Below, piece by piece: positions 34,518-43,003 of a DNA stretch of 64,000 nucleotides; the first letter of the stretch is position 1; every line of letters begins with the position of its first letter. The DNA lies in contig NZ_FOMQ01000002.1 of assembly GCF_900112675.1 (NCBI RefSeq), positions 186,001 through 250,000 of the forward strand. The letters run 5' to 3'. The translations under genes and the position numbers were made by a program. The notes below the pieces were generated by a model that was not told where the DNA came from, ran no database searches, and saw nothing but the letters and a program-made list of their open reading frames with translations. Source of the stretch: Paracidovorax konjaci (GTDB taxonomy: Bacteria > Pseudomonadota > Gammaproteobacteria > Burkholderiales > Burkholderiaceae_C).

Positions 34518-36407
34518 TCAGAAGCTGAAGCCCAGGCGCAGGTGCAGCCGCAGCGCCTTGGCCTGGACGCCATAGGCGACGTCGGCCTGCAGGGGACCGA
34601 CGGGGCTGCGCCAGCGCAGGCCCGCACCCACGCCCACGCGCGGGTCCAGGTCGCCCACGCGGTCGGCCACGGCGCCGGCATCCACGAAGACGGCGCTCTC
34701 GAAATCGGTGCGGTTGCCGCGCACCGTGATCGGGCGCTGCCATTCCACGCTGCCCACGGCCAGGTAGCGGCCGCCGTAGAGCGTGTCGTTGTCGGTGCGG
34801 GCGCCGATCTTGCGGTAGCCGTAGCCGCGCACGGTCGTGTCGCCGCCCGTGAGGAAGAGCTGGGTGACGGGGATGTCGGCGCCTTCGCGCGCGATCACCG
34901 CGCCGCCCTCGGCCCGCAGCGACAGCCGGCTGTTGCGCGCGATGCCCTCGCCCATGTCCACCCGGCCCATGGGCACGAAGGACTGCCAGCGCAGCCGCGC
35001 GCGCACGAACGGGTCGCGCTCGGGCCGCAGCGTGGTGCCCACGCCCAGTTCCGCGGCGATGCCGTAGCCGCGCGTGGGCGAGGTGTCGTTGTTGAAGTAG
35101 CGGCCCGTCCAGCCGTAGTTCGCGCTGATGGCGCTGCTCGACGGCGGCGCCTCCGGGCCCCGGCTCTTGGCGGTGTCGTACTGCAGGAAGTAGCTGCGGT
35201 CGATGTGGCCCGCGCTCTTGGTGCGCCCGCCGCGCAGCCGGCCGCTGTCGGTGTCGTAGCTGCCGGTCTCCTCGCGCTGCAGTTGCCCGCCAGTGAACCA
35301 GCGCCAGCCGTTCTCGTCCGGCAGGTCGGTCCATTCGGTGGACAGCAGCCGGTTCTTCTGGTCGATGGAGATCTTGCTCACCGCGCGCCAGCCCAGGCCG
35401 GGCATGCGGTTGTGGATGTGGTCCAGGCTCAGGCGCGCGCCGCTGTCGGTGGAGATGCCCACGCCGAAGATCACCTTCTGCAGCGGCGATTCGCGCACCT
35501 GCGCGGTGACGGGCGCGGCCTGCGGGTCGGCAGCGTCGGGATCGAGCGCGAGGAACACCGCGTCGTAGTAGCCGCTGCTGGCCAGGCGCGCCTGCGCGTC
35601 GAGCAGGTCCTTTTCGGAATACTCCGCGCCCGTGGGCAGCCGCGCGATGCGGCGTGCGCCGTCGGGGTCGTAGCGCTCGCTGCCCTGCACGCGCAGCGCG
35701 CCGAAGCGGTAGGGCGGGCCGGGGGCATACGTGACGCCCAGCCGGGCCTCGCTGCGGTCGGCGTCGATCTCGGCGCGGCTGGTGTCGATGCGCGCGGTGG
35801 GGTAGCGGCGCGCCTGCAGCTGCCGCAGGCCGTCGGCCTTGGCGCCGTCCCAGGCGTCCTGCGTGAAGGGCTGGCCGGGCTGCAGTGCCCAGGAGCGCTG
35901 GATGCGTTCCTTGCGCCGGGCGAACTCCGGCGATTCCGCCTCGGGGCCGGTGAAAGCGATGTCGGCGCTCGCCACCATGGTCCTCGGGCCGGGCTCCACG
36001 TCCACCGTGATGGAGCGCGGCGCGGAGGCACCGGGCGTCTCTTTGAGCGCGATGGTCAGCGTGGGGCTGAAATAGCCCATCGTGGCGAGCAGTTCGCGGG
36101 CATTGGCCTCGGCGGCGCCGAGCAGGCGCGAGAGTTCGCTGGCCTGCAGGTCCGGGAGCTTGCGAAAGCGCTGCAACTCCATGTGGCGCGTGAGCAGGTC
36201 GCGAACGGCGTCGGGGCCGCGCACGTCGAGCGTGAAGGCCTCGGCCCCCGTGCCGGCGTCGCCGGCATCGGAAGTGAGGGTGGGGGTGTTCTCGTCGCTG
36301 TCCGCCTTGTCGCGGGCGCCGGGCAGCAAGCTGCAGCCCTGGAGCGCCACGAGACTCAGAAGCAGCAACGCCGGCCAATGGGCCGGCGCTGTGGTCAGGC
36401 TGGGCAT
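34518..36407 (-). CDS. tamA: Outer-membrane assembly protein TamA
   Basis: 629 residues from ATG 36407. After a hydrophobic start comes LVALQGC at about 20-26, which resembles a lipobox; usual TamA has a plain signal peptide. POTRA domains cover about 55-300 (FTLDVRGPDAVRDLLTRH, then RSITVDVEPGPRTMVASADIAF). The Omp85 barrel follows, with GDTTVRGYGYRKIG as the conserved VRGY/F motif in the L6 loop. It ends in the C-terminal Phe (LRLHLRLGFSF). It pairs with TamB downstream. A polar start near residue 33 is Asp-rich. The upstream gene stop is only five bases away, so it may be co-transcribed with the VWA gene. Confidence 0.93.
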   Translation of the reverse strand: MPSLTTAPAHWPALLLLSLVALQGCSLLPGARDKADSDENTPTLTSDAGDAGTGAEAFTLDVRGPDAVRDLLTRHMELQRFRKLPDLQASELSRLLGAAEANARELLATMGYFSPTLTIALKETPGASAPRSITVDVEPGPRTMVASADIAFTGPEAESPEFARRKERIQRSWALQPGQPFTQDAWDGAKADGLRQLQARRYPTARIDTSRAEIDADRSEARLGVTYAPGPPYRFGALRVQGSERYDPDGARRIARLPTGAEYSEKDLLDAQARLASSGYYDAVFLALDPDAADPQAAPVTAQVRESPLQKVIFGVGISTDSGARLSLDHIHNRMPGLGWRAVSKISIDQKNRLLSTEWTDLPDENGWRWFTGGQLQREETGSYDTDSGRLRGGRTKSAGHIDRSYFLQYDTAKSRGPEAPPSSSAISANYGWTGRYFNNDTSPTRGYGIAAELGVGTTLRPERDPFVRARLRWQSFVPMGRVDMGEGIARNSRLSLRAEGGAVIAREGADIPVTQLFLTGGDTTVRGYGYRKIGARTDNDTLYGGRYLAVGSVEWQRPITVRGNRTDFESAVFVDAGAVADRVGDLDPRVGVGAGLRWRSPVGPLQADVAYGVQAKALRLHLRLGFSF

Positions 36408-36412
36408 GCGGT

Positions 36413-37600
36413 TTATTTTGACAGCCGCCGCATGGTCTCTTCGAGCCCTTTGAGGGACAGCGGGTACATCCGCCCCCCCATCAACTGTAGGATGAGGCCG
36501 ATACTTTGCCGATACTGCCAGACGCCCTGCGGTTCCGGGTTGATCCAGGCATGTTTCGGGAAGGCGTGCGTGAGCCGCTGCAGCCACTCCGCGCCGGGCT
36601 CTTCGTTGTTGTATTCGACGCTGCCGCCGGGCTGCACGATCTCGTAGGGGCTCATGGTCGCGTCGCCCACGAAGATCAGCTTGTAGTCGCGGTTGTACTT
36701 CCGGATGATGTCCCAGGTCGGGAACTTCTCCGCGAAGCGGCGCCGGTTGTTCTTCCACATGTAGTCGTACACGCAGTTGTGGAAGTAGTAGAACTCCAGG
36801 TGCTTGAACTCGCTCTTGACGGCCGAGAACAGCTCCTCGACGCGCTGCACATGCTCGTCCATCGTGCCGCCCACGTCCATGAGCAGCAATACCTTCACGT
36901 TGTTGTGCCGCTCGGGCACCATGCGGATGTCGAGGTAGCCCGCGTTGGCCGCCGTGCTGCGGATGGTGTCCGGAAGGTCCAGCTCCAGCTCGTTGCCTTC
37001 GCGTGCGAAGCGGCGCAGGCGGCGCAGCGCCACCTTGATGTTGCGCGTGCCCAGCTCCTGCGTGTCGTCGTAGTCGCGGAAGGCGCGCTGGTCCCAGACC
37101 TTCACGGCGCTCTTGTTGCGGCCCTGACCGCCGATGCGCACGCCCTGCGGGTTGGTGCCGCCGTGGCCGAAGGGGCTGGTGCCGCCGGTGCCGATCCACT
37201 TGCTGCCGCCCTCGTGCCGTTCTTTCTGCTCTTCGAGGCGCTTCTTGAGCGTCTCCATGAGTTCGTCCCAGCCCATCTTCTCGATCGCGGCCTTCTGCTC
37301 GGGCGTCAGTTCGCGTTCGAGCACCTGGCGCAGCCAGTCGGCAGGGATCTCCTTGCGGAAGTCGGCCACCAGTTCCACGCCCTTGAAATAGGCGGCGAAC
37401 GCGCGGTCGTACTTGTCGAAGTGCTTCTCGTCCTTCACGAGCACGGTGCGCGCGAGGTGGTAGAAGTCGTCGATGCTCCAGCCGTCCTCGGACTTGGGGC
37501 CCACCACGCCGGCCTGCAGGGCTTCGAGCAGCGCGAGGTATTCCTTGACCGACACCGGCAGCTGGCCGGCGCGCAGCGCGTAGAAGAAGTCGATCAGCAT
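36413..37600 (-). CDS. CoxE-like VWA-domain protein
   Basis: 395 residues of the VWA CoxE-like group. The N-terminal helical part (to about 130) opens MLIDFFYALRAGQLPVSVKEYL. A Gly-rich linker (KWIGTGGTSPFGHGG) precedes the VWA domain from about 230. The metal-site motif is D242-VGG-T246 where classical domains have DxSxS, so one Ser is Gly. Such proteins work with MoxR ATPases in folding or metal insertion. The partner MoxR gene is three genes upstream on the same strand (38485-39339), with a GNAT gene and a small membrane gene between. The gene ends five bases before tamA. Confidence 0.88.
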   Translation of the reverse strand: MLIDFFYALRAGQLPVSVKEYLALLEALQAGVVGPKSEDGWSIDDFYHLARTVLVKDEKHFDKYDRAFAAYFKGVELVADFRKEIPADWLRQVLERELTPEQKAAIEKMGWDELMETLKKRLEEQKERHEGGSKWIGTGGTSPFGHGGTNPQGVRIGGQGRNKSAVKVWDQRAFRDYDDTQELGTRNIKVALRRLRRFAREGNELELDLPDTIRSTAANAGYLDIRMVPERHNNVKVLLLMDVGGTMDEHVQRVEELFSAVKSEFKHLEFYYFHNCVYDYMWKNNRRRFAEKFPTWDIIRKYNRDYKLIFVGDATMSPYEIVQPGGSVEYNNEEPGAEWLQRLTHAFPKHAWINPEPQGVWQYRQSIGLILQLMGGRMYPLSLKGLEETMRRLSK

Positions 37601-37630
37601 GCAGGGCGCTCCGGTTCGGGAAAAAAGGGC

Positions 37631-37677
37631 TCTATGTCGGCGGATTTATTGATGATGTTGCTCTAAAAGGTATAGCA
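37631..37677 (-). repeat. Dispersed hairpin element, copy C
   Basis: On the minus strand: GTTGCTAT, spacer CCTTTT, AGAGCAAC, then ATCAATAAATCCGCCGACAT, a weakly diverged form of the ATTCAATG...CGGCGGCAT tail. The last ten codons of the GNAT gene (LLYLLEQHHQ) and its TAA stop lie within it. Confidence 0.65.
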
Positions 37678-38245
37678 ACTGTGCCTTCGTCTCGGGCCAT
37701 TCGCCGGACCTGAGGCTGTACATCACCGTGTCGCGGATGGTGCCGTCGCGGCGCAGCGCGTGCCCGCGGATCACGCCGTCCTTGCGCGCACCCAGCCGCT
37801 CGATGGCGCGCTGCGAGGCGAAGTTGAAGTTGTCGGTGCGCCAGCCCACGACGTGGCAGCCCAGGGCGTCGAACGCGTGCCCCATCATGAGCAGCTTGGC
37901 CGTGGTGTTGACGTGGGTGCGCTGCACGCGCTTCGCGTACCACGTGTAGCCGATCTCCACGCGCTTCACCGCGGGCAGGATGTCGTGGAAGCTGGTGGTG
38001 CCCAGCACGTCGCCGCTGGCTTCCTCGACCACCGCGAAGGCGAAACGGTGGCCCTGGGCACGGCCTTCGAGCGCGGCCTCGATGTAGGCGCGCGTGGCGC
38101 CGGGCTCCGGCACGGAGGTGATGCGCAGGGTCCACAGCTCGCCATCGGCGGCCGCGGCCGCCAGGCCGGGCTCATGCGAGAGGGCCAGGGGCTCCAGCCG
38201 CACGCCGCGGTCCGACAAGGTGACGGGTTCGACGAAAGAGGCCAT
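37646..38245 (-). CDS. GNAT acetyltransferase, RimJ/RimL type
   Basis: 199 residues. Blocks of the GNAT fold are VRLEPLALSHEPGLAAA, FAFAVVEEASGDVLGTTSFHDI, VEIGYTWYAKRVQRTHVNTTAKLLMMGHAFD (the acetyl-CoA binding part), and VVGWRTDNFNFASQRAIERLGARKDGVIRGHAL. It would acetylate an amino group of a protein or small molecule with acetyl-CoA. The substrate is unknown. The last ten residues are encoded by the dispersed element copy C, so they are not part of the ancestral fold. It lies between a VWA gene and a small membrane gene in a minus-strand run. Confidence 0.9.
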   Translation of the reverse strand: MASFVEPVTLSDRGVRLEPLALSHEPGLAAAAADGELWTLRITSVPEPGATRAYIEAALEGRAQGHRFAFAVVEEASGDVLGTTSFHDILPAVKRVEIGYTWYAKRVQRTHVNTTAKLLMMGHAFDALGCHVVGWRTDNFNFASQRAIERLGARKDGVIRGHALRRDGTIRDTVMYSLRSGEWPETKAQLLYLLEQHHQ

Positions 38246-38248
38246 GCA

Positions 38249-38488
38249 TCACTCCGTATGCGCGCCGCGCCGGCGCAGTGCGCGGCGCGCCAGTTGCAGT
38301 CCCAGGCCGCCGCCCAGCCCGGTCATGGCGATGCCGATCAGGCTGGCGGCGCCGTAGCCGGGCGCGAACACGTCGAAGCCCAGCCAGCGCGCCAGGCCGA
38401 AGCCGGCGAGCGCGCCCAGCACGAAGCCGGCCGCATCGGCCAGGCCCTCGGCGAGCAGTCTTGCAGGGGAGGCCGCCATGGGCATCAC
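38249..38488 (-). CDS. Small Gly/Ala-rich membrane protein
   Basis: 79 residues with two predicted helices (DAAGFVLGALAGFGLARWL and ASLIGIAMTGLGGGLGLQLA) joined by FDVFAPGYGA. The C-terminus is basic (RRALRRRGAHTE). The start ATGATG overlaps the MoxR stop by four bases, so it is translationally coupled. No family is recognised. Its place between the ATPase and VWA genes suggests a membrane role in the same process, but that is inference. Confidence 0.65.
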   Translation of the reverse strand: MMPMAASPARLLAEGLADAAGFVLGALAGFGLARWLGFDVFAPGYGAASLIGIAMTGLGGGLGLQLARRALRRRGAHTE

Positions 38489-39339
38489 CGGTGGCGCTGG
38501 TTCATGAACACCAGCTTCTCGAAAAGCGACACGTCCTGCTCGTTCTTGAGCAGGGCGCCCACCAGCGGCGGGATCGCGACCTTGTCGTCCCCGCTCTGCA
38601 GCGCGGAGAGCGGGATGTCCTCGGCCACCAGCAGCTTGAGCCAGTCGATCAGCTCGCTCGTGGAGGGTTTCTTCTTCAGGCCCGGCAGGTTGCGCACGTC
38701 GTAGAAGGTCTTCATCGCCGCGGAGAGCAGTTCGCTCTTGAGCGTGGGGAAGTGCACCGCCACGATCTGGCGCATGGTCTCGGCCTCGGGGAACCGGATG
38801 TAGTGGAAGAAGCAGCGGCGCAGGAACGCGTCGGGCAGTTCCTTCTCGTTGTTGGAGGTGATGAAGACCAGCGGCCGGTGCCGGGCGCGGATGAGTTCGC
38901 GCGTCTCGTAGCAGTAGAACTCCATGCGGTCGAGTTCGCGCAGCAGGTCGTTGGGGAATTCGATGTCGGCCTTGTCGATCTCGTCGATCAGCAGCGCCAC
39001 GGGCGCATCGGCCGTGAACGCCTGCCAGAGCACGCCCTGCACGATGTAGTTGCGGATGTCCTTCACGCGCTCGCTGCTCTCGGCATCGCCCAGCTGGCTG
39101 TCGCGCAGGCGGCTCACGGCGTCGTACTCATAGAGGCCCTGCTGCGCCTTCGTGGTGGACTTGATGTGCCACTGCAGCAGCGGCAGGCCCAGCGTGCGCG
39201 CCACCTCCTCGGCCAGCAGCGTCTTGCCGGTGCCGGGCTCCCCCTTGACCAGCAAGGGCCGCTGCAGCGTGATGGCCGCATTCACGGCGAGCTTCAGATC
39301 CGGCGTGGCGACATAACTCTCGGAGCCTTGGAATTTCAT
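38485..39339 (-). CDS. MoxR-family AAA+ ATPase (CoxD-like)
   Basis: 284 residues from ATG 39339 (MKFQGSESYVATPDLKLAVN). Walker A is G33-EPGTGKT40, Walker B is ALLIDEIDKAD, and the sensor region is FITSNNEKELPDAFLRRCFFHYI. MoxR ATPases act as chaperones together with a VWA protein; in carbon-monoxide dehydrogenase systems the pair CoxD/CoxE inserts the metal site. No dehydrogenase genes are near, so the client is unknown. An upstream extension of this frame lacks family sequence. The divergent gene encodes cytochrome c4. Confidence 0.92.
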   Translation of the reverse strand: MKFQGSESYVATPDLKLAVNAAITLQRPLLVKGEPGTGKTLLAEEVARTLGLPLLQWHIKSTTKAQQGLYEYDAVSRLRDSQLGDAESSERVKDIRNYIVQGVLWQAFTADAPVALLIDEIDKADIEFPNDLLRELDRMEFYCYETRELIRARHRPLVFITSNNEKELPDAFLRRCFFHYIRFPEAETMRQIVAVHFPTLKSELLSAAMKTFYDVRNLPGLKKKPSTSELIDWLKLLVAEDIPLSALQSGDDKVAIPPLVGALLKNEQDVSLFEKLVFMNQRHR

Positions 39340-39367
39340 GGCGTTGGTGAAGCGGTGAGGGTAATCG

Positions 39368-39401
39368 TTGATAAATGGCCGGAACGGGCGCTGGCTATAA
39401 T
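39368..39401 (+). promoter_or_regulatory. Likely promoter of the cytochrome c4 gene
   Basis: A perfect -10 box TATAAT stands at 39396-39401, 50 bases before the cytochrome start. TTGATA at 39368 resembles a -35 box, but the 22-bp spacing is too long for a normal sigma-70 promoter. A weaker -35 nearer by is possible. Confidence 0.5.
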
Positions 39402-39451
39402 CATTTTGGCCCCCCGAGCACCGACAAACTCCATTGGATTGTGCGCGCAAA

Positions 39452-40111
39452 ATGAACAAGAAGTTGTCCACGATATTCGCCGTCGCTGTCGCTTGCGTGA
39501 CCGCCGCGGCACACGCCCAGGGCACCCAGGGAGACGCCAAGGCCGGAGAGGGCAAGATCGCGATGTGCATCGGCTGCCATGGCATTCCCGGCTACCAGGC
39601 CAGCTTTCCCGAAGTGCACAAGGTGCCCATGATCTCCGGGCAGAACGGCCGCTATCTGGCCGCTGCGCTGGAGTCCTACCGCAAGGGCGACCGCCGGCAC
39701 CCCACCATGCGCGGCATCGCCGATTCGCTCTCCGACCAGGACATCGCCGACGTGGCGGCCTACTATGCCGCCCAGGTGCGCCCCGGCGGTGTGCCCGCGA
39801 AGCCGGCGCGCGAGCCGAGCGCCCAGGTGGCGCAGCTGCTCCAGAAGGGCGCCTGCGTGTCCTGCCACGGAGAGAACTTCTCCAAGCCCATCGATCCGTC
39901 GTACCCCAAGATCGCGGGCCAGCATCCCGATTACCTCTTCGTCGCGCTCAAGGCCTACAAGGCCGAGAAGAACCCGGCCCTCGGGCGTTCCAACGCCATC
40001 ATGGCGGGCATCGCCAAGCAGTTCTCGAATGCCGAACTCAAGGCCCTGTCGGGCTATCTGGGTTCGCTCGACGGTGAATTGCAGGTGGTTCCGCAATCGC
40101 GTTTCCGCTGA
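39452..40111 (+). CDS. Di-haem cytochrome c4-type protein
   Basis: 219 residues from ATG 39452. A signal peptide (MNKKLSTIFAVAVACVTAAAHA) is followed by two cytochrome c domains with CIGCH at 39-43 and CVSCH at 135-139. The likely axial Met residues lie in HPTMRGIADSLSDQDIADVAAYYA and NAIMAGIAKQFSNAELKALSGYL. The protein carries electrons in the periplasm, usually to a terminal oxidase. The start MNKK is preferred over an upstream in-frame TTG six codons earlier that lacks signal-peptide features. A strong -10 box lies upstream and a 13-bp hairpin downstream. Confidence 0.93.
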   Translation: MNKKLSTIFAVAVACVTAAAHAQGTQGDAKAGEGKIAMCIGCHGIPGYQASFPEVHKVPMISGQNGRYLAAALESYRKGDRRHPTMRGIADSLSDQDIADVAAYYAAQVRPGGVPAKPAREPSAQVAQLLQKGACVSCHGENFSKPIDPSYPKIAGQHPDYLFVALKAYKAEKNPALGRSNAIMAGIAKQFSNAELKALSGYLGSLDGELQVVPQSRFR

Positions 40112-40141
40112 ATCCCTCCGCCTCCTGGACATATTCCAGGG

Positions 40142-40169
40142 TATTCACCCATTTTCAAATGGGTGAATA
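40142..40169. terminator. 13-bp perfect inverted repeat after cytochrome c4
   Basis: TATTCACCCATTT and AAATGGGTGAATA surround a two-base loop (TC), 31 bases after the cytochrome stop and 180 bases before the convergent GGDEF-EAL stop. The arms contain only four GC pairs and no T-run follows. It may be a weak bidirectional terminator or a protein site. Nothing else is seen in 40170-40350. Confidence 0.55.
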
Positions 40170-40350
40170 TGCGTTTGCGGGTTAGGAAATATCCATATTG
40201 GGCAGATAACTCCGCCGCGGCGTGAGCCGGCGGTTAATGCCCCGGTTCAGCCGCCCCGTGGCCTGCGATTCCGTGCCCGCAAAGGCGCCGTGGATGGAGC
40301 GCCAATGGCGCGGGCCGCTTCGGCCGCGCCGCGCCCTGTGCCCACAGCCC

Positions 40351-42894
40351 TCAGGTGCCGTCCGACAGGCTGATCTGGTCCAGGGGCGCGGGCCGCCCGA
40401 AGTGGTATCCCTGCGCATGCGTGCATCCCATGGCGCGCAGACGTGCGGCTTCGGCGGCGGTCTCCACGCCTTCCGCGACCACGGTGACGGCAAAGCCCTT
40501 GGCCATGCTGAGCACGGCCGTGACGATGGCTTCGTCCTGCGGCGAGTGCAGCAGGTTGCGCACGAAGCGCTGGTCCACCTTGATGCAGTCGAAGGGCAGG
40601 CGGCCCAGGTAGGCGAGCGACGAGTAGCCGGTGCCGAAATCATCGATGGCGATCTTCACGCCCAGCGCGCGGATCGCCGCGAGCCGGGCGCCCGTCACGC
40701 CGTCGTCTTCCAGCAGCACCGATTCGGTGAGTTCCAGCGTGAGGTGGCGGGGCGGCAGACCGCTGTCCTGGAGGATGCGGTGCAGCGTTTCCTGGAAGTC
40801 CGACTGGATGAGCTGCCGCGCAGAGACATTCACGTGGATGTCGAAATCCTCGGGCAGATGCGGCAACCGGTGCGCGATGGCATGCGTGGCGGTGCGCAGC
40901 ACCCATTCGCCCAGCCCGAGGATGAGGTCGGACTCTTCGGCCACCGGGATGAACACGCCCGGCGGTACCAGGCCGCGGCTGGGGCTGTTCCAGCGCAGCA
41001 GGGCTTCCGCGCCGATGATGCGGCCGGAGCGCAGGTCCACCACGGGCTGGTAGTGCACGAGGAACTGCTGCTTCTCCAGTGCCTGCCGCAGCTCGATGGC
41101 CAGGCGCGCGCGTTCCCGGGAGCGTTCCATCATGGCCGACTCGAACGCCACGCACTGGCTGCGGCCCAGGCGCTTGGCCTCGCCCAGCGCGATGCTGGCA
41201 TTGCGCAGCCATTCCGCCAGGCGCTCGCTGGTCAATGCGCCTGCCACCAGGCCCACGGAGGCGGGCAGCAGCACTTCGTCCTCGCCCACGGAGAACGGGG
41301 TGGCGAAGACCTCCTGCACGGCCCGGCCGATGGCCTGCGGCGCCAGCGCATCGCCGTCGAGGTACAGCAGGGCGAATTCGTCGCCGCCCAGGCGCGCCGC
41401 CAGGACCGTGCCGGGCTGCGTGGCGCGCAGGCGCTCCGCGATGGCCTGCAGCAGGCGGTCGCCGGTGTCCAGGCCCATGCTGTCGTTCACGGCCCGGAAG
41501 GCATCGAGCCCAGCCAGCGCGAGAACGGCGCGGCGCGCCTGCGGCCATGCGGCTTTTTCGATCAGCCCGCGGCGCGTGAGCAGGCCCGTGAGCGGGTCGC
41601 CCAGGAGCTGTTCGCGCAGTTGCTGGAAGGAGTGGCGCAGCCGCCCGGCCATGTCGTTGAAGGCCTGCACCAGCGCGGTGGTTTCGCGCAGCGGGCTGGA
41701 GATGCGCAGTTCGGTGTCCCAGTCGCCGCCCGCCATGCGCTGGGCGGCGCGGGCGGTCATGAGAATCGGCGCGGCGATCCGCTGGATCGCCCACAGGCCG
41801 AGCAGCAGCCCGAAGGCCGCCATCAGCGCCGTAGCGAGCAGCACCTGCCGCGAAGCCGTGCGCGTGTCGCCCAGCAGGTCCGATTCCGGAAGCGCGACGA
41901 CGATGCGCCAGTGGATGCCGGCCACGCCGGTGAACGGCGTCACGCGGGCGAAATAGCGTTCGCCCTCGGTGCGGTACGAGAACGCGGCGGCGTCCCCGTC
42001 GTGCGTACCGGCGGGCAGGCCCTGCGCGGCGCCCCGGATGGCGTCATTCGGGCTCTGGGTGGCGAGCACGCGGTCGCGTTGCTGGTTGCCCGGTACCTCC
42101 GGCAGCACCACGCTGCCCGGTGCCGATTGGGCGACGAGCCGGTCTTCCGCGTCGAGCACGAAGATCTGTCCGTGGCCCAGCAGCGGCTCCTGGTGCAGGA
42201 ACCGGTTCAGGGTATCGAGCCGCACCTCGGCCTGCACCACGCCCACGAGCTGGCCGCCGGCCACCACCGGGGAGGATGCCGCGATGATCACGTCGCCGCG
42301 CTCGCCCGCCGTGGTGTAGATGTCCGACCACTGCGGGCGGCCCGAACGCGCCACGGGGGCATACCAGGGGCGCACCCGGGGGTCGTAGCCGGTCACGGAG
42401 GCGGACAGCGTGTCGCGCGCCTCGCCCGCGCCGTGCACCTGCAGCCGGCCCTGCGTGCTGCGGTCCTGCAGCACCAGTTTCAGGCCGTCGTCGTCGCGGC
42501 GTATGCCCGCGTATTCGCCGTCGCGGCTGCCGAAACCCAGCAGGCTGATCTGCCGCTCTTCGCTGTAGAGCGCGTCCAGCACGGCGCGCAGGTATTCATG
42601 GACGGCGCGCAGGTCGCCGGGCTGGTGCAGGCCGTGGCGCCCGATCGCGTCGGCGACGCTGCGCTGCACCTGGAAGGGCGTGGCCAGGAAATGCACCAGC
42701 CGGTCGCTGGCGGTGTGGGTGACCGCATCCAGCAGGCGCACGCTCTCCTGGTCGATCAGCGCGTCGATCTGGCGGTGCTGGGTGACGGCCTGCAGCGCCA
42801 CGGTGCCGATGAACAGCACCGCGAAGGGCACGGCGATGGCCGCGCGCAGCGATATCTGGCGGCGGCGCCGCACTTCAGTTCCGCCCCGCTTCAC
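40351..42894 (-). CDS. Membrane GGDEF-EAL protein with periplasmic sensor
   Basis: 847 residues. A first helix at about 18-38 (AAIAVPFAVLFIGTVALQAV) is followed by a periplasmic dCache-like sensor of about 300 residues, which includes TGYDPRVRPWYAPVA and VVAGGQLVGVVQAEVRLDTL. A second helix lies at about 352-372 and a HAMP linker follows. The GGDEF domain has an intact 503-GGDEF-507. The EAL domain has 630-EAL-632 and DDFGTGYSSL. Both cyclase and phosphodiesterase motifs are conserved, so it could both make and degrade cyclic di-GMP in response to a periplasmic ligand. The gene stands alone; copy D of the dispersed element lies upstream. Confidence 0.93.
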   Translation of the reverse strand: MKRGGTEVRRRRQISLRAAIAVPFAVLFIGTVALQAVTQHRQIDALIDQESVRLLDAVTHTASDRLVHFLATPFQVQRSVADAIGRHGLHQPGDLRAVHEYLRAVLDALYSEERQISLLGFGSRDGEYAGIRRDDDGLKLVLQDRSTQGRLQVHGAGEARDTLSASVTGYDPRVRPWYAPVARSGRPQWSDIYTTAGERGDVIIAASSPVVAGGQLVGVVQAEVRLDTLNRFLHQEPLLGHGQIFVLDAEDRLVAQSAPGSVVLPEVPGNQQRDRVLATQSPNDAIRGAAQGLPAGTHDGDAAAFSYRTEGERYFARVTPFTGVAGIHWRIVVALPESDLLGDTRTASRQVLLATALMAAFGLLLGLWAIQRIAAPILMTARAAQRMAGGDWDTELRISSPLRETTALVQAFNDMAGRLRHSFQQLREQLLGDPLTGLLTRRGLIEKAAWPQARRAVLALAGLDAFRAVNDSMGLDTGDRLLQAIAERLRATQPGTVLAARLGGDEFALLYLDGDALAPQAIGRAVQEVFATPFSVGEDEVLLPASVGLVAGALTSERLAEWLRNASIALGEAKRLGRSQCVAFESAMMERSRERARLAIELRQALEKQQFLVHYQPVVDLRSGRIIGAEALLRWNSPSRGLVPPGVFIPVAEESDLILGLGEWVLRTATHAIAHRLPHLPEDFDIHVNVSARQLIQSDFQETLHRILQDSGLPPRHLTLELTESVLLEDDGVTGARLAAIRALGVKIAIDDFGTGYSSLAYLGRLPFDCIKVDQRFVRNLLHSPQDEAIVTAVLSMAKGFAVTVVAEGVETAAEAARLRAMGCTHAQGYHFGRPAPLDQISLSDGT

Positions 42895-42936
42895 GGGGGT
42901 GCCAGCGTGCCAGATGCAGTGGGTTCATTTGGGGCG

Positions 42937-42984
42937 CTGCCGTTGCTGTTAATGGATAGTTTGCTATTGTTATTATAGCTAGCG
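42937..42984 (-). repeat. Dispersed hairpin element, copy D
   Basis: On the minus strand: TAGCTATAATAACAATAGCA, then AACTATCCATTAAC and a diverged tail. The first half matches copies A and F well; the tail is eroded. It is intergenic, between the DUF1841 gene and the GGDEF-EAL gene. Confidence 0.6.
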
Positions 42985-43003
42985 TGCATTGCCGGAACGG
43001 GCG

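Noticed and set aside
30946-36378. Open frame of 1810 codons on the minus strand, overlapping tamB and tamA
   Set aside because: It is an out-of-frame shadow of two clearly recognised genes; its translation is Arg/Ala/Gly-rich with no domain.
31971-36647. Open frame of 1558 codons on the plus strand opposite tamB/tamA
   Set aside because: High GC leaves long antisense frames open; composition is low-complexity and no start or family is supported.
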